This document shows positions 1 to 8,340 of a stretch of DNA of 14,433 nt, piece by piece; position 1 is the stretch's first letter, and each line of letters starts with the position of its first letter. Origin of the DNA: JABWBR01 sp036741235 (GTDB taxonomy: Bacteria > Bacteroidota > Bacteroidia > Chitinophagales > Saprospiraceae); NCBI GenBank assembly GCA_036741235.1, contig DAINSQ010000119.1, positions 1 to 14,433 of the forward strand, in the 5' to 3' direction. The translations under genes were made by a program, and so were the position numbers. A model generated the notes under the pieces. That model saw only the letters and a list, made by a program, of their open reading frames with translations. It made no database searches and was not told where the DNA came from.

Positions 1-113
1 GTTGTAGGTTGTAGGTTGTAGGTTTGTTTATAAGTTTAATAGTTTATAGGTTTATAAACCAATAAACCAATAAACCTATAAACCAATAAACAAACTGCGA
101 ACTTACAACCCCG
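1..113. repeat. Palindromic GTTGTAG element, copy 1
   Basis: The element starts at the window edge with three tandem GTTGTAG units (1-21). GTTTATA-like units follow, then a perfect 12-bp palindrome GGTTTATAAACC at 49-60 and 8-bp AATAAACC-type units (61-91). The closing arm CTTACAACCCC is at 102-112. The two ends are complementary, so a transcript from either strand could form a long imperfect hairpin. The right arm overlaps the amidase 3' end: the stop codon (103-105, TAA on the minus strand) and the last Gly-Leu codons lie inside it. Over its first 76 bases it differs from copy 2 (from 11139) at only three positions. Its left end may be cut by the window edge. Confidence 0.9.
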
Positions 114-1575
114 CTTCCTGTCTGGCCTGTTCCAGCGAGATGCGTTTGCCATTTTTATAAGCCACGATAAAAGCATCGGGGAAGCCGGCGGATTGGAGGA
201 TAAGTTTTCCTTCAAAAGCCTGTTGGTAATTGCCGAATTCGCGCACCTGGTATTTGTACAGATTATCTTCTTGTAGTACTTCTATCAAAAAGCCGGTATT
301 GCGCCAGCGGGGTTGGTTGGTATCCATGGGTTGGGGGGCTGCGGCCAATTGTACAAAAAACTGGATACCTGCAGAATTAGCAGTGCTGTATGAAGGGTTA
401 GCGGTAGTGCCTGCGGCAGGTTGTCCCGATTTGGCAGTCCATCGTTCATCGGAATAATCGGTGACCGGCACGGGCGTATCCTGGTAATTCATGGGGATAA
501 TCCGGCGATCTTTTTGCGGTTGTTGGGCTTGGGGTTGAGGCGGGGGATTGCTCTTTTGCGGTGAAACGTTAACCAGGGTTTGTTCTTGTGGATTTTGTGC
601 CGATTTTCGCTGGGTTTGGCTGGTTTGCACGGATTTAACAGGCATATCGTATGCTGCCGGAGCGGTTGTTTTGGGGCGATCCAGCACAATCTGAGCCACT
701 TGTCCGCCCTCTACGCCTTGCTTGTATTCGGCTAAAGCCAGCAGCAGAGCGTCTGCCACTTGTTGTTGGCCCGCTTCCGTATTCAGGAAAGCCTCCTCCT
801 GGGTATTGCTCAGGAAGCCTGCTTCCACCAGAACGCTGGGCATGGCGGTCTCTTTAAGTACCACGAAGCCCGCTTGTTTCACGCCGCGGCTATTGCGCCC
901 GGCGTCAGTTTTCAGTTTGGACTCAATTTTGTCGGCCAGTAGAATACTTTGCTCCAGGTAAGCATTTTGATACATGCTAAAAATAATATGCCCTTCCGGC
1001 GAATTGGGGTCGTAGTCATAATTTTTCTTGTAATTATCTTCAAGCAGAATAACCGCATTTTCGCGTTTAGCCACGTCAAGGTTGTGAGAAGCGGTATGCA
1101 GGCCCATCACATAAGTTTCCGAGCCGGCAGTACTGGATTTCCCGGGCATATAATTGCAGTGGATAGACATAAACAGGTCCGCGTTGTTGTGATTGGCGAT
1201 GGCCGCCCTTTCGTGCAGCGGGATAAACGTGTCGTCGTCGCGAGTCAGTATCACTTTAACGGATGGGAATTGCTGGCGCACATTTTCGGCCAGTTTCCGG
1301 GCGATAGCCAGGGCGATGTGTTTCTCCTGGGTATTGCCGCCCAGGCAGCCGGGGTCGTGGCCGCCGTGGCCGGCGTCGATCACAATCGTTTTTATCCGGT
1401 AGCCCGTTTTTTCAATTGGGCTTTCTTTGGTACTTTTGCCGGCCGCGGACCTGGACTGCTGTTCCTGCGGCGTATACCAGCGCAATTCCTGGCCAAAGGC
1501 CAATGAAAAGTTAAACAGGCATAACGCCAGCGCAAGAATGGTCCATATGTGCGTTGAGTAGGAAGTTTTTGACAT
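103..1575 (-). CDS. Secreted N-acetylmuramoyl-L-alanine amidase (Amidase_3) with C-terminal SPOR-like domain
   Basis: This zinc amidase is expected to cut the bond between MurNAc and the stem peptide in periplasmic peptidoglycan, for cell separation or wall turnover. I place the start at 1575, where Met-Ser-Lys begins a normal signal peptide ending near AFGQ; an in-frame ATG at 1605 adds ten residues. Numbered from the 1605 ATG, Amidase_3 spans about 70-293. It has the zinc ligands H80 (DAGHGGHDPG), E94 and H149 (SIHCN) and the catalytic E261 (VEAGFLSN). A Bacteroidota-type insert with NYKKNYDYDP lies between the second His and that Glu. A Pro/Gln-rich linker (about 300-412) leads to a SPOR-like segment (414-488, FFVQLAAAPQ...YKYQVREFGNY), which usually binds denuded septal glycan. 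The gene is divergent from the LptD-like gene. Its last two codons and stop lie within repeat copy 1. Confidence 0.95.
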   Translation of the reverse strand: MSKTSYSTHIWTILALALCLFNFSLAFGQELRWYTPQEQQSRSAAGKSTKESPIEKTGYRIKTIVIDAGHGGHDPGCLGGNTQEKHIALAIARKLAENVRQQFPSVKVILTRDDDTFIPLHERAAIANHNNADLFMSIHCNYMPGKSSTAGSETYVMGLHTASHNLDVAKRENAVILLEDNYKKNYDYDPNSPEGHIIFSMYQNAYLEQSILLADKIESKLKTDAGRNSRGVKQAGFVVLKETAMPSVLVEAGFLSNTQEEAFLNTEAGQQQVADALLLALAEYKQGVEGGQVAQIVLDRPKTTAPAAYDMPVKSVQTSQTQRKSAQNPQEQTLVNVSPQKSNPPPQPQAQQPQKDRRIIPMNYQDTPVPVTDYSDERWTAKSGQPAAGTTANPSYSTANSAGIQFFVQLAAAPQPMDTNQPRWRNTGFLIEVLQEDNLYKYQVREFGNYQQAFEGKLILQSAGFPDAFIVAYKNGKRISLEQARQEAGL

Positions 1576-1613
1576 CTTTGCAGCTCTTTGACGGGCGTTG
1601 TTCACAGGTATTG

Positions 1614-1621
1614 TATTTTTG
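1614..1621 (+). promoter_or_regulatory. Candidate Bacteroidota promoter (-7 box) for the LptD-like gene
   Basis: TATTTTTG matches the Bacteroidota -7 consensus TAnnTTTG. A TTTG at 1587-1590 lies 23 bases upstream, at the long end of the usual spacing for the -33 element. Transcription would begin near 1627, giving a leader of about 50 nt. The box lies between the divergent amidase and LptD-like genes. The region is AT-rich, so a chance match is possible. Confidence 0.4.
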
Positions 1622-1636
1622 TGTGATAAAAAAACG

Positions 1637-1691
1637 CGAAGCGCGGGTTTTGTATTGAATTTGAATAAAAAGGAATGACTTTAGCGCTTCG
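1637..1691 (+). promoter_or_regulatory. 8-bp inverted repeat enclosing the LptD-like gene start
   Basis: CGAAGCGC at 1637-1644 is the exact reverse complement of GCGCTTCG at 1684-1691. The GC-rich arms enclose the ATG at 1675 and end one base before the alternative in-frame ATG at 1693. In a transcript starting near 1627 they could pair and mask initiation. The pairing is seen; a regulatory role is inference and the loop is long (39 nt). Confidence 0.3.
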
Positions 1692-4467
1692 AATGCAAAA
1701 TAACAGAATTCGGCAATTGAAAGCAAAACGCTTAGTTACAATTTTAGTTGTGTTGAGTTGTACGTGGTTGCACGCGCAGGTCAACCCCGCCCTCAGCGAT
1801 AGCACGCTTGTGAGACCGCCGGCGTCGGATTCGCTTGCTAAAATTGCCGACGACAGCCTGCGCGCCGCCATTTTGCGCTCCAGCCAGGAATTTCGCCTGT
1901 CGCCCGACACTACGCGCACTATTTCTTTTTCAAAAGATTCGCTCGACGCTCCTGTTGATTACAGCGCCCGCGACTCGATGATCTACGATATTGCCGGGCA
2001 AAAAATCCACCTCTTCGGCGATGCCAATGTTAAGTACAATACGATTTCGCTCAAAGCCGGCTACATCGTATTCGACTGGCAGACGAGCATAGTCACGGCA
2101 GAGGGCATTCCCGACAGCCTGGGGCGCCCTTCTGAATTCCCACAATTCCAGGATGGCGACCAGAGTTTTACTGCCAAGCAAATGCGCTACAATTTCAAGA
2201 CCCGCAAGGGGGTAGTGTACGATGTCACTACTAAGCAAAACGATGTCGTCGTGTTGGGCAAAAAATCGAAGTTTGTCAGCGGAGAACCCAGCGCCGATAC
2301 CACCAAAACCAACGACTATATTTTCAGCGAAGACGCCATTTTCACCACTTGCACCCACCCGAATCCGCACTTCGGCATACACAGTAAGAGACAAAAAGTA
2401 ATCCCTAATAAACTCGTGGTAGTAGGCCCCTCCAATTTGGAAATCATGAACGTGCCTACGCCGCTTTGGCTGCCTTTCGGTTTTTTTCCCATCAGCCGCG
2501 GAAGGCGCAGCGGGCTGATGTTCCCCCGCGATTACGAATACTCTGACCAATGGGGTTTCGGATTGCGCGACATCGGCTGGTTTTTCCCTCTGGGCGAACA
2601 CGTCAACCTCACGCTTACCGCCAACGTATACCTCAAAGGCACTTGGGGTATTAATGCCGCTTCGCAATACCGCAAGCGCTACAAATACAACGGCAACCTG
2701 GCCGTGGGCTACGATGTGCGCCGCCAGGAAGACAACGAAGGCAACATCAGCCGCCCCAAGTCGTTTAGCCTGCGCTGGTCGCACAACCAGGACCGGTCGG
2801 CTCACCCCATCAATACTTTCGGCGGCTCTATCAACTTTCAAATCAACAGCTTTCAAAGCCGGGTATTCAACGACGCCGCCAACGTACTGCAAAACCAGTT
2901 GAACTCCAACTTCAGCTTCAGCCGCAACTGGCTCGACAAGCCTTTTAACCTCAACGTGGCTTTCAGCCATTCGCAGAATACCCGCACCAGCGAAATGACG
3001 GTCAATTTCCCGACTTTCCAGTTTCAGACCCAAACCCTGTACCCCTTCCGGCGCAAGGAACGCAAGGGGCAGGAACGCTGGTACGAAACCGTCACGCTCC
3101 GCTATACCACCGAAGCGCGCAGTACTTTCCGCGGGCCCGATACCACTTTCTTTTCAAGCGAAACCCTCAACAAAGCCCAATACGGCGCCAAACACGACAT
3201 TACCTCCGGAACTTCGTTCAAATTATTCAAATATTTCAACCTCAACCCCGGCGTTAGCTACCGGGAGGTTTGGTATTTCAAATCATTTGACCGCGATTAT
3301 ATTCCGGGGCTCAACGTAAAAGTCGACACTACCGAACAGGGCATCATCACGCGCGATACCATCAGCTTCGGTTCCTGGCGAGATACTACGGTCACCGGAT
3401 TTAAATCATACCGGACCCTCAACGCCAGTCTGAGCTTGACCACTCAGATATTTGGCACTGTGCGGTTCAAAAAAGGCTGGCTGCGCGGAATGCGGCATGT
3501 GATCAAGCCCAGCGTAGGTTTCAACTTTTCGCCCAACTATCTTAATCCGGGGCTGGGGTATTTCCGCGAAGTGCCCGACACCCTCAACCCCATTGAAACC
3601 GACCGTTATTCCATTTTTCGCGACGGCATTTACGGCGCTCCTCCCGAATCGGGGCGGCAAATGGCTATTAATTATAGTTTCAATAATATTTTTGAAGCCA
3701 AAATATTCTCGCGCAAAGACTCCACAGAAAAAAAAGTCAAGCTCTTTGACAACATTATTCTGGGCGGCAGCTACAACTTCGCCGCCGACTCGCTCAAATG
3801 GAGCCAGGTCACTATGGGCGGCACCACGCGTTTGTTCAAAGGCATGACCACGCTGGGTATCAGCGCCATATTCGACCCTTACATCATGGAAGCCGACTCG
3901 CGAGGATTCATGCGGCGCGTCAACAAAACCGCCTGGCGAACCAACGGGCGGCTCGTAGAATTCGTCAACGCCAATGTGCGTTTCAACACCAGCATTAGCG
4001 TTGAAAAAATCAGGGAGCTCTTCCAGGGAAAAGAATCGGAAGTGGTCGAAGACCTGGAGGCCGAGCGCCGGCGCCGCGAAGAAGAGGCCGACAAAACAGA
4101 AACCGACTTCCTCAGCCTGTTCGACAACTTCCGCATCAACCACAACCTGACACTGGATTTGCGGCGATTGCCCTCGGGTAAGGATACTTTATTTATCAAT
4201 ACACACAGTATTGACTTACAAGGCAATATTAAACTTACCGACAACTGGAATATCAATATCGGACGTATAGGTTATGATTTCGCACGTAAAAGCCTGACCT
4301 ACCCCTCGCTAGGTTTCAGCCGCGACCTTCACTGCTGGGAAATGGGTATGAACTGGGCGCCTACGCGCGGCACTTACAGCTTTTTTATTCAAGTAAAACC
4401 CGGTACGCTGGGTTTCCTGAAGATCCCCTACCAACGAAACAATGCCGACGGGTTGTTGACATTCTGA
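1675..4467 (+). CDS. lptD: LptD-like outer-membrane LPS-assembly protein
   Basis: LptD is the outer-membrane barrel that places lipopolysaccharide in the outer leaflet. The protein has 930 residues. A hydrophobic stretch (about 19-34, ending LHAQ) is the signal peptide; the in-frame ATG at 1693 (Met7) may be the true start. Residues about 100-250 form the OstA-like jellyroll (DSMIYDIAGQKIHLFGDANV and following). The segment from C226 (TTCTHPNPHFGI) to VPTPLWLPFGFFPI (260-273) follows the LptD signature leading into the barrel. The remainder alternates aromatic and polar residues as an outer-membrane barrel does, interrupted by a charged insert (about 783-806, EAERRRREEEAD). The mature protein appears to have only two cysteines, C226 and C887 (DLHCWEMG), matching where LptD forms its interdomain disulphide. 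I recall divergent pairing with an amidase gene as common in Bacteroidota. Confidence 0.85.
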   Translation: MTLALRMQNNRIRQLKAKRLVTILVVLSCTWLHAQVNPALSDSTLVRPPASDSLAKIADDSLRAAILRSSQEFRLSPDTTRTISFSKDSLDAPVDYSARDSMIYDIAGQKIHLFGDANVKYNTISLKAGYIVFDWQTSIVTAEGIPDSLGRPSEFPQFQDGDQSFTAKQMRYNFKTRKGVVYDVTTKQNDVVVLGKKSKFVSGEPSADTTKTNDYIFSEDAIFTTCTHPNPHFGIHSKRQKVIPNKLVVVGPSNLEIMNVPTPLWLPFGFFPISRGRRSGLMFPRDYEYSDQWGFGLRDIGWFFPLGEHVNLTLTANVYLKGTWGINAASQYRKRYKYNGNLAVGYDVRRQEDNEGNISRPKSFSLRWSHNQDRSAHPINTFGGSINFQINSFQSRVFNDAANVLQNQLNSNFSFSRNWLDKPFNLNVAFSHSQNTRTSEMTVNFPTFQFQTQTLYPFRRKERKGQERWYETVTLRYTTEARSTFRGPDTTFFSSETLNKAQYGAKHDITSGTSFKLFKYFNLNPGVSYREVWYFKSFDRDYIPGLNVKVDTTEQGIITRDTISFGSWRDTTVTGFKSYRTLNASLSLTTQIFGTVRFKKGWLRGMRHVIKPSVGFNFSPNYLNPGLGYFREVPDTLNPIETDRYSIFRDGIYGAPPESGRQMAINYSFNNIFEAKIFSRKDSTEKKVKLFDNIILGGSYNFAADSLKWSQVTMGGTTRLFKGMTTLGISAIFDPYIMEADSRGFMRRVNKTAWRTNGRLVEFVNANVRFNTSISVEKIRELFQGKESEVVEDLEAERRRREEEADKTETDFLSLFDNFRINHNLTLDLRRLPSGKDTLFINTHSIDLQGNIKLTDNWNINIGRIGYDFARKSLTYPSLGFSRDLHCWEMGMNWAPTRGTYSFFIQVKPGTLGFLKIPYQRNNADGLLTF

Positions 4468-4531
4468 CCTCGTACGGCAGCAAGTGCTGTTGCCGCAACA
4501 AAAGGGGGCTGTCTAAATCCAGAAAATTCCC

Positions 4532-4539
4532 TACTTTTG
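4532..4539 (+). promoter_or_regulatory. Bacteroidota -7 promoter box upstream of the YfhO-like gene
   Basis: TACTTTTG is an exact TAnnTTTG match. It ends 36 bases before the ATG at 4576, implying a leader of about 30 nt. No convincing TTG was found 17-23 bases upstream. The box contains the in-frame TTG at 4537 that could be mistaken for a start codon, which supports 4576 as the true start. It probably drives the whole surface-glycan block. Confidence 0.6.
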
Positions 4540-4575
4540 GCCCGAAAAAACCCGGATTCACCACAAAACAAGGTT

Positions 4576-7086
4576 ATGCTGATCAAAAAGCTGCTTCCCC
4601 ATCTTATTGCCTTTGGCGTATTTCTATTGCTGAGCTGTTTGTATTTCTGGCCACAGATTGAGGGCAAGGTCGTACAACAGGGCGATATTATTCAATACAT
4701 GGGTATGTCGCAGGAAGTACGGGAATACGAGAAAAAAACCGGAGAAAAGTCGCTATGGACTAACGCCATGTTCGGCGGCATGCCTACTTATCAGATCAAT
4801 ACGGTGAGCGCCGGCAACAACCTCAAATTGCTCGACCGAGTGGCCCGCCTGGATATTGCCCCGCCCATCGGTCGCTTTATGATTGGCATGGTGGGTTTTT
4901 ATATCCTCATGATATTGTTGGGCGCCAACCCCTTGATTGGCATTATAGGGGCCGTTGCCTTCGGCTTCACCACCAACAATTTTATTCTGTTTGAAGCCGG
5001 TCACGAGACGAAGCTCAAGGTAATCTCGTATTTCCCGCTGTTGGTATCGGGCATGTTACTGGCTTTTCGCAAAAATTACTTGTGGGGCGGGTTGTTGTTC
5101 GCCATTGGGCTGGGCCTCAACCTCTGGGCCAACCACGTGCAGATGACCTATTACCTGTTTCTGACGCTGGTATTTTTCGGCATCGCCCAGTTGATTCAAG
5201 ATGTGCGCAACGGCGAAGCGCTGCATTTCGCGAAAGCTGCCGGCGTATTGATAGTCGGCGGTTTGCTGGCGCTGGGTTCGGCGGCTTCCAACCTCTGGAT
5301 TACCTACGAATACTCGAAAGACACCATGCGCGGCGAGCCCGTGTTGAAAAACCACGCTGTGACCACCAGCGACAAAGCTGCCGGCAACAGCAAGGGCCTC
5401 GACTGGGATTATGCCATGCAGTGGAGCAACGGCACAATTGACGTCTTCGCCTCGTTTATCCCCGGCGTGGCCGGCGGCGGCTCCAACGAACCGCTGGGCG
5501 AAAATTCGGCAATTTATCAGACTTTGCGGCAGAAAGGCTACCGCGTGCCCGCTAATTTCGGCGCGCCGCTGTATTGGGGCGATCTGCCGTTCACCAGCGG
5601 CCCTATATACTTCGGAGCGGTTATCATGCTGCTTTTTTTGTTCGGCGCGTTTACTGTTAATGGGCCTGTCAAGTGGTGGTTGGCGCTGGGCAGCCTATTC
5701 ACCATTCTTTTGTCGATGGGTAAAAACGCAGAAGTGTTTAATGAATTGATTTTCAACTATGTACCGCTATACAGCAAATTCCGGACGCCCAACTCCGTGC
5801 TCAGCGTCACTTCTTTCCTGATGCCGACGCTCGGGTTCATTGCCTTAAGCAAATTGATCAACGGGGAATTGGAACAGCAAAAGGCACTTAGGGCTTTATA
5901 CATATCCGGCGGCATCACAGCGGCTATTGCGCTGTTTTTTGTATTGATGGGGCCGTCATTTTTCGACTTCGCCGGGCAATCCGACGACCGCTACGCAGAG
6001 ACTTTCACTGCCGAAGCCATGCGCTCCGACCGTCAAACGCTGATGCGCAGCGACGCCCTTCGGGCCTTTGCATTGGTAGCCCTGAGCGCCGGTTTGATGT
6101 GGGCGTTTATTCATAAAAAAATTACGCAAACCTGGATTTTGGCGGGATTGGGTCTTTTGATCTTATTTGACTTATGGACGGTAGGCCGTCGCTATCTCAA
6201 CAACGACAGTTTTACCACCAAAAACAACTACGAGGCCAATTTTCAGCCCCGCCCTGCTGATGAACAGATATTACAGGATAAGGACCTGAGTTTCCGGGTG
6301 TACGATATGTCGGAAAACAATCCGTTTTCTTCAACCAAAGCTTCGTATTTCCACAAATCGCTCGGGGGCTATCACGCCGCCAAGTTGCAGCGCTACCAGG
6401 ATATCATCGACAGCGCATTGGTACGGGGCAATCAGCAGGTTTTCGACATGCTCAATACGCGCTATTTCATCGCTCCCGGCGGCGAAGGCGAAGACGCGCG
6501 CGTGCAGCGCTCGCCCAGCGCATTGGGCAACGCCTGGTTTGTGAGTGAAATGCGTTTGGTCAACAGCCCCGAGGAGGAACTCGACTCTCTCGGCACCTTT
6601 AACCCGGGCGAAACGGCCATCATCCACAATGAATTCTCCGATTATGTCAATGGGCTTACACTCAACAAAGCCGGCAGCATCAGCCTGACCGATTACAAAC
6701 CCAATGCGCTGACCTACAAGTCGGAGAGCGAAAGCGAGCAACTTGCCGTATTCTCTGAAATCTGGTACGGCCCCGATAAGGGTTGGCAGGCTTATATCGA
6801 CGGCAAGCCGGCTGAACATATCCGCGCCAACTACATCCTGCGCGCCATGCGCATCCCGGCAGGATCGCATACCATCGAATTCAAGTTTGACCCGCAGGCT
6901 TTTAAAACGGGCAAATCTATTTCGATTACCTCCTCACTGCTGCTGTTGTTGGCCCTCTTCGGCTGGGGCGGCTGGCAAGGCTGGTTGTATAGTCGCAAAC
7001 TCGCCGCCGAGGAAATCGCCAAGCCGGCGACCCCAAAGCGCGAAGCACCCGCAGCTGCCAAGCCAAAACCCAGGAAGAAGCGTTGA
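4576..7086 (+). CDS. YfhO-family polytopic membrane protein (probable GT-C glycosyltransferase)
   Basis: This is a large polytopic protein of 836 residues from the ATG at 4576. It opens with a membrane segment (HLIAFGVFLLLSCLYFWP) and the loop QQGDIIQYMGMSQEVREYE...NAMFGGMPTYQI, which I recognise from Bacteroidota YfhO proteins. Many further hydrophobic segments follow (for example FMIGMVGFYILMILLGANP and YYLFLTLVFFGIAQLI). A soluble region precedes the last membrane segment and carries the YfhO C-terminal motif GWQAYIDGKPAEHIRANYIL. The tail is Lys/Pro/Ala-rich. Bacillus YfhO is implicated in lipoteichoic-acid glycosylation as a GT-C-type enzyme. Here the substrate is unknown, but downstream glycosyltransferases fit export or transfer of a lipid-linked sugar. 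Repeat-like sequence begins 12 bases after the stop. Confidence 0.85.
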   Translation: MLIKKLLPHLIAFGVFLLLSCLYFWPQIEGKVVQQGDIIQYMGMSQEVREYEKKTGEKSLWTNAMFGGMPTYQINTVSAGNNLKLLDRVARLDIAPPIGRFMIGMVGFYILMILLGANPLIGIIGAVAFGFTTNNFILFEAGHETKLKVISYFPLLVSGMLLAFRKNYLWGGLLFAIGLGLNLWANHVQMTYYLFLTLVFFGIAQLIQDVRNGEALHFAKAAGVLIVGGLLALGSAASNLWITYEYSKDTMRGEPVLKNHAVTTSDKAAGNSKGLDWDYAMQWSNGTIDVFASFIPGVAGGGSNEPLGENSAIYQTLRQKGYRVPANFGAPLYWGDLPFTSGPIYFGAVIMLLFLFGAFTVNGPVKWWLALGSLFTILLSMGKNAEVFNELIFNYVPLYSKFRTPNSVLSVTSFLMPTLGFIALSKLINGELEQQKALRALYISGGITAAIALFFVLMGPSFFDFAGQSDDRYAETFTAEAMRSDRQTLMRSDALRAFALVALSAGLMWAFIHKKITQTWILAGLGLLILFDLWTVGRRYLNNDSFTTKNNYEANFQPRPADEQILQDKDLSFRVYDMSENNPFSSTKASYFHKSLGGYHAAKLQRYQDIIDSALVRGNQQVFDMLNTRYFIAPGGEGEDARVQRSPSALGNAWFVSEMRLVNSPEEELDSLGTFNPGETAIIHNEFSDYVNGLTLNKAGSISLTDYKPNALTYKSESESEQLAVFSEIWYGPDKGWQAYIDGKPAEHIRANYILRAMRIPAGSHTIEFKFDPQAFKTGKSISITSSLLLLLALFGWGGWQGWLYSRKLAAEEIAKPATPKREAPAAAKPKPRKKR

Positions 7087-7098
7087 TAGCAGAGTACT

Positions 7099-7178
7099 GA
7101 GCGTGAGAGGGTCGGAGCGTGAGCGTGTGAGATTATTTCATCAATGGTCCCACCCTCTCACTCTCCCACACTCCCAAA
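7099..7178. repeat. GTGAG/CTCAC-type inverted-repeat element after the yfhO-like stop
   Basis: The left side is G-rich and quasi-tandem: GAGCGTGAG occurs at 7099-7107 and 7115-7123, with GAGCGTGTGAG at 7121-7131. An AT-rich spacer follows. The right side is C-rich (CACCCTCTCACTCTCCCACA from 7151). GTGAGAGGGT (7103-7112) pairs perfectly with ACCCTCTCAC (7152-7161), a 10-bp stem around a 39-base loop. The plan (G-rich tandem arm, AT-rich centre, C-rich arm, just after a stop codon) parallels the GTTGTAG elements although the sequence is unrelated. Confidence 0.65.
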
Positions 7179-7197
7179 CCCGGTGATAAACAAGTCC

Positions 7198-8340
7198 ATG
7201 AAGCATACCACGGCATTCGTAATACCCTACCGATATCACCCGCCCCGCAATGGCGGCCACAAAGCAGCCTGGGGTTTTGCCGCAGCCCTTGCCGCACAGA
7301 TGCCTTTACTGTGTATTTCTACCGCCGATAACTCCGCTGAAACACCCCCTTTTACCTTACTCCGTATCCTGCCCCAAAGCGTGTGGAGATATGTCAGCCC
7401 TGTAACGGCCTGGCGTTGCTGGAAACTTTTCAGGCAGGAGTCCGTGCAACAGTGTATTTGTTTTCAGCCTTTCATCGCCATGCTGTTATTTCCTGTAGCC
7501 CGATTGGCAGGCGCTCGAACCATGGTATACGTTCAAAACCTGGAATATCAGCGCTTCCGGTCTATGGGAAAAAGGTGGTGGCCGCTGGTTTTTGCCCTGG
7601 AATGGTGGGTATACCGCCGTGCCGACCATCTGTTGTTTATTTCACCCGATGAATGGCCTGAGGCCGTACGGGTATTTGGATTACCTACAATTAAATGCAC
7701 CGTCGTTCCTTACGGCGTAGCTGAATCGACCCCGCCTGCCGATCGCGACGCTTCGCGCCGGGAATTAAAACAACGCCACCATTGGCCGGCCCAGGAGCGG
7801 TGGTTGCTATTTTTTGGGCCGCAGGATTACCAGCCTAATCGCGAAGCTGTTGAACGCATTGCCAATCGATTATTTTCTTTTTTAAAAAAAAATATCGCCC
7901 TTCCCTTCCGCGTATTGATTTGTGGCGGCGGGCTGCCTGAAGTTGCGAAAAAAGACCTCGAAAGCCGTTTTGAAGGCTTATCTTACCTCGGCTTTGTGCC
8001 AGATATAGAAGCCTACGTAAAAGCCGCCGACGTGGTCATCAACCCCGTCACCAGCGGCGGCGGCGTCAAAACCAAACTTATAGAAGCTATTGCGCTGGGA
8101 GCTACTGTCGTATCTTGTGCCGCCGGCGCGGCAGGTGTTGACCGGGAAGCTTGCGGTGAAAAATTGAAAGTGGTAGCCGACCAGGACGATCAGGCCTTTG
8201 CCGAGGCTGTCAATGATATATTGCAAAAGCCCTACAGCCCCACACCTGAGATATTTTATCATCATTACAACCGGGACCGCGCCATACTGCCGCTATTGAC
8301 GATATTGTCGTCTGAAAACCGGGCAAATAAACAGCCATGA
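7198..8340 (+). CDS. GT4-type (GT-B fold) glycosyltransferase
   Basis: This probable retaining glycosyltransferase transfers a sugar from a nucleotide-sugar donor at the cytoplasmic face. I start it at the ATG at 7198 (380 residues). An upstream in-frame ATG at 7144 would translate repeat-derived sequence into PPSHSPTLPNP and is unlikely. The N-terminal half has PRNGGHKAA (about 16-24) and the acceptor-domain segment VQNLEYQRFRSMGKRWW. The C-terminal half has the donor-binding GT4 pattern VVINPVTSGGGVKTKLIEA (about 279-297), followed by ALGATVVS. A Rossmann-like turn is seen at LICGGGLPEV. Its stop overlaps the next start by four bases (ATGA at 8337), so translational coupling with the FkbM gene is likely. 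The sugar and acceptor cannot be told from sequence. Confidence 0.9.
   Translation: MKHTTAFVIPYRYHPPRNGGHKAAWGFAAALAAQMPLLCISTADNSAETPPFTLLRILPQSVWRYVSPVTAWRCWKLFRQESVQQCICFQPFIAMLLFPVARLAGARTMVYVQNLEYQRFRSMGKRWWPLVFALEWWVYRRADHLLFISPDEWPEAVRVFGLPTIKCTVVPYGVAESTPPADRDASRRELKQRHHWPAQERWLLFFGPQDYQPNREAVERIANRLFSFLKKNIALPFRVLICGGGLPEVAKKDLESRFEGLSYLGFVPDIEAYVKAADVVINPVTSGGGVKTKLIEAIALGATVVSCAAGAAGVDREACGEKLKVVADQDDQAFAEAVNDILQKPYSPTPEIFYHHYNRDRAILPLLTILSSENRANKQP

Noticed and set aside
949..1506. A 185-codon open frame on the plus strand inside the amidase gene.
   Set aside because: It is antisense to the conserved zinc-binding core of the amidase and has no coherent domain.
1930..3033. A 367-codon open frame on the minus strand inside the LptD-like gene.
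   Set aside because: Its translation is low in recognisable motifs and biased in a way typical of the antisense of a GC-rich coding frame. The plus-strand LptD-like frame is clearly the real gene.
3406..4143. A 245-codon minus-strand frame opposite the end of the LptD-like gene.
   Set aside because: It is a shadow of the barrel-coding frame, with no motif of its own.
4475..4496. Hairpin after the LptD-like stop (CGGCA...TGCCG) as a terminator.
   Set aside because: The stem is five base pairs with an interrupted inner pairing and no T-tract follows; too weak to annotate.
4537..4575. TTG at 4537 as the start of the YfhO-like protein.
   Set aside because: It lies inside the exact TAnnTTTG box at 4532-4539, and the ATG at 4576 opens directly into the first membrane segment.
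7144..7197. ATG at 7144 as the start of the GT4 enzyme.
   Set aside because: The extra 18 residues are translated from the C-rich repeat arm; the ATG at 7198 fits the family N-terminus.
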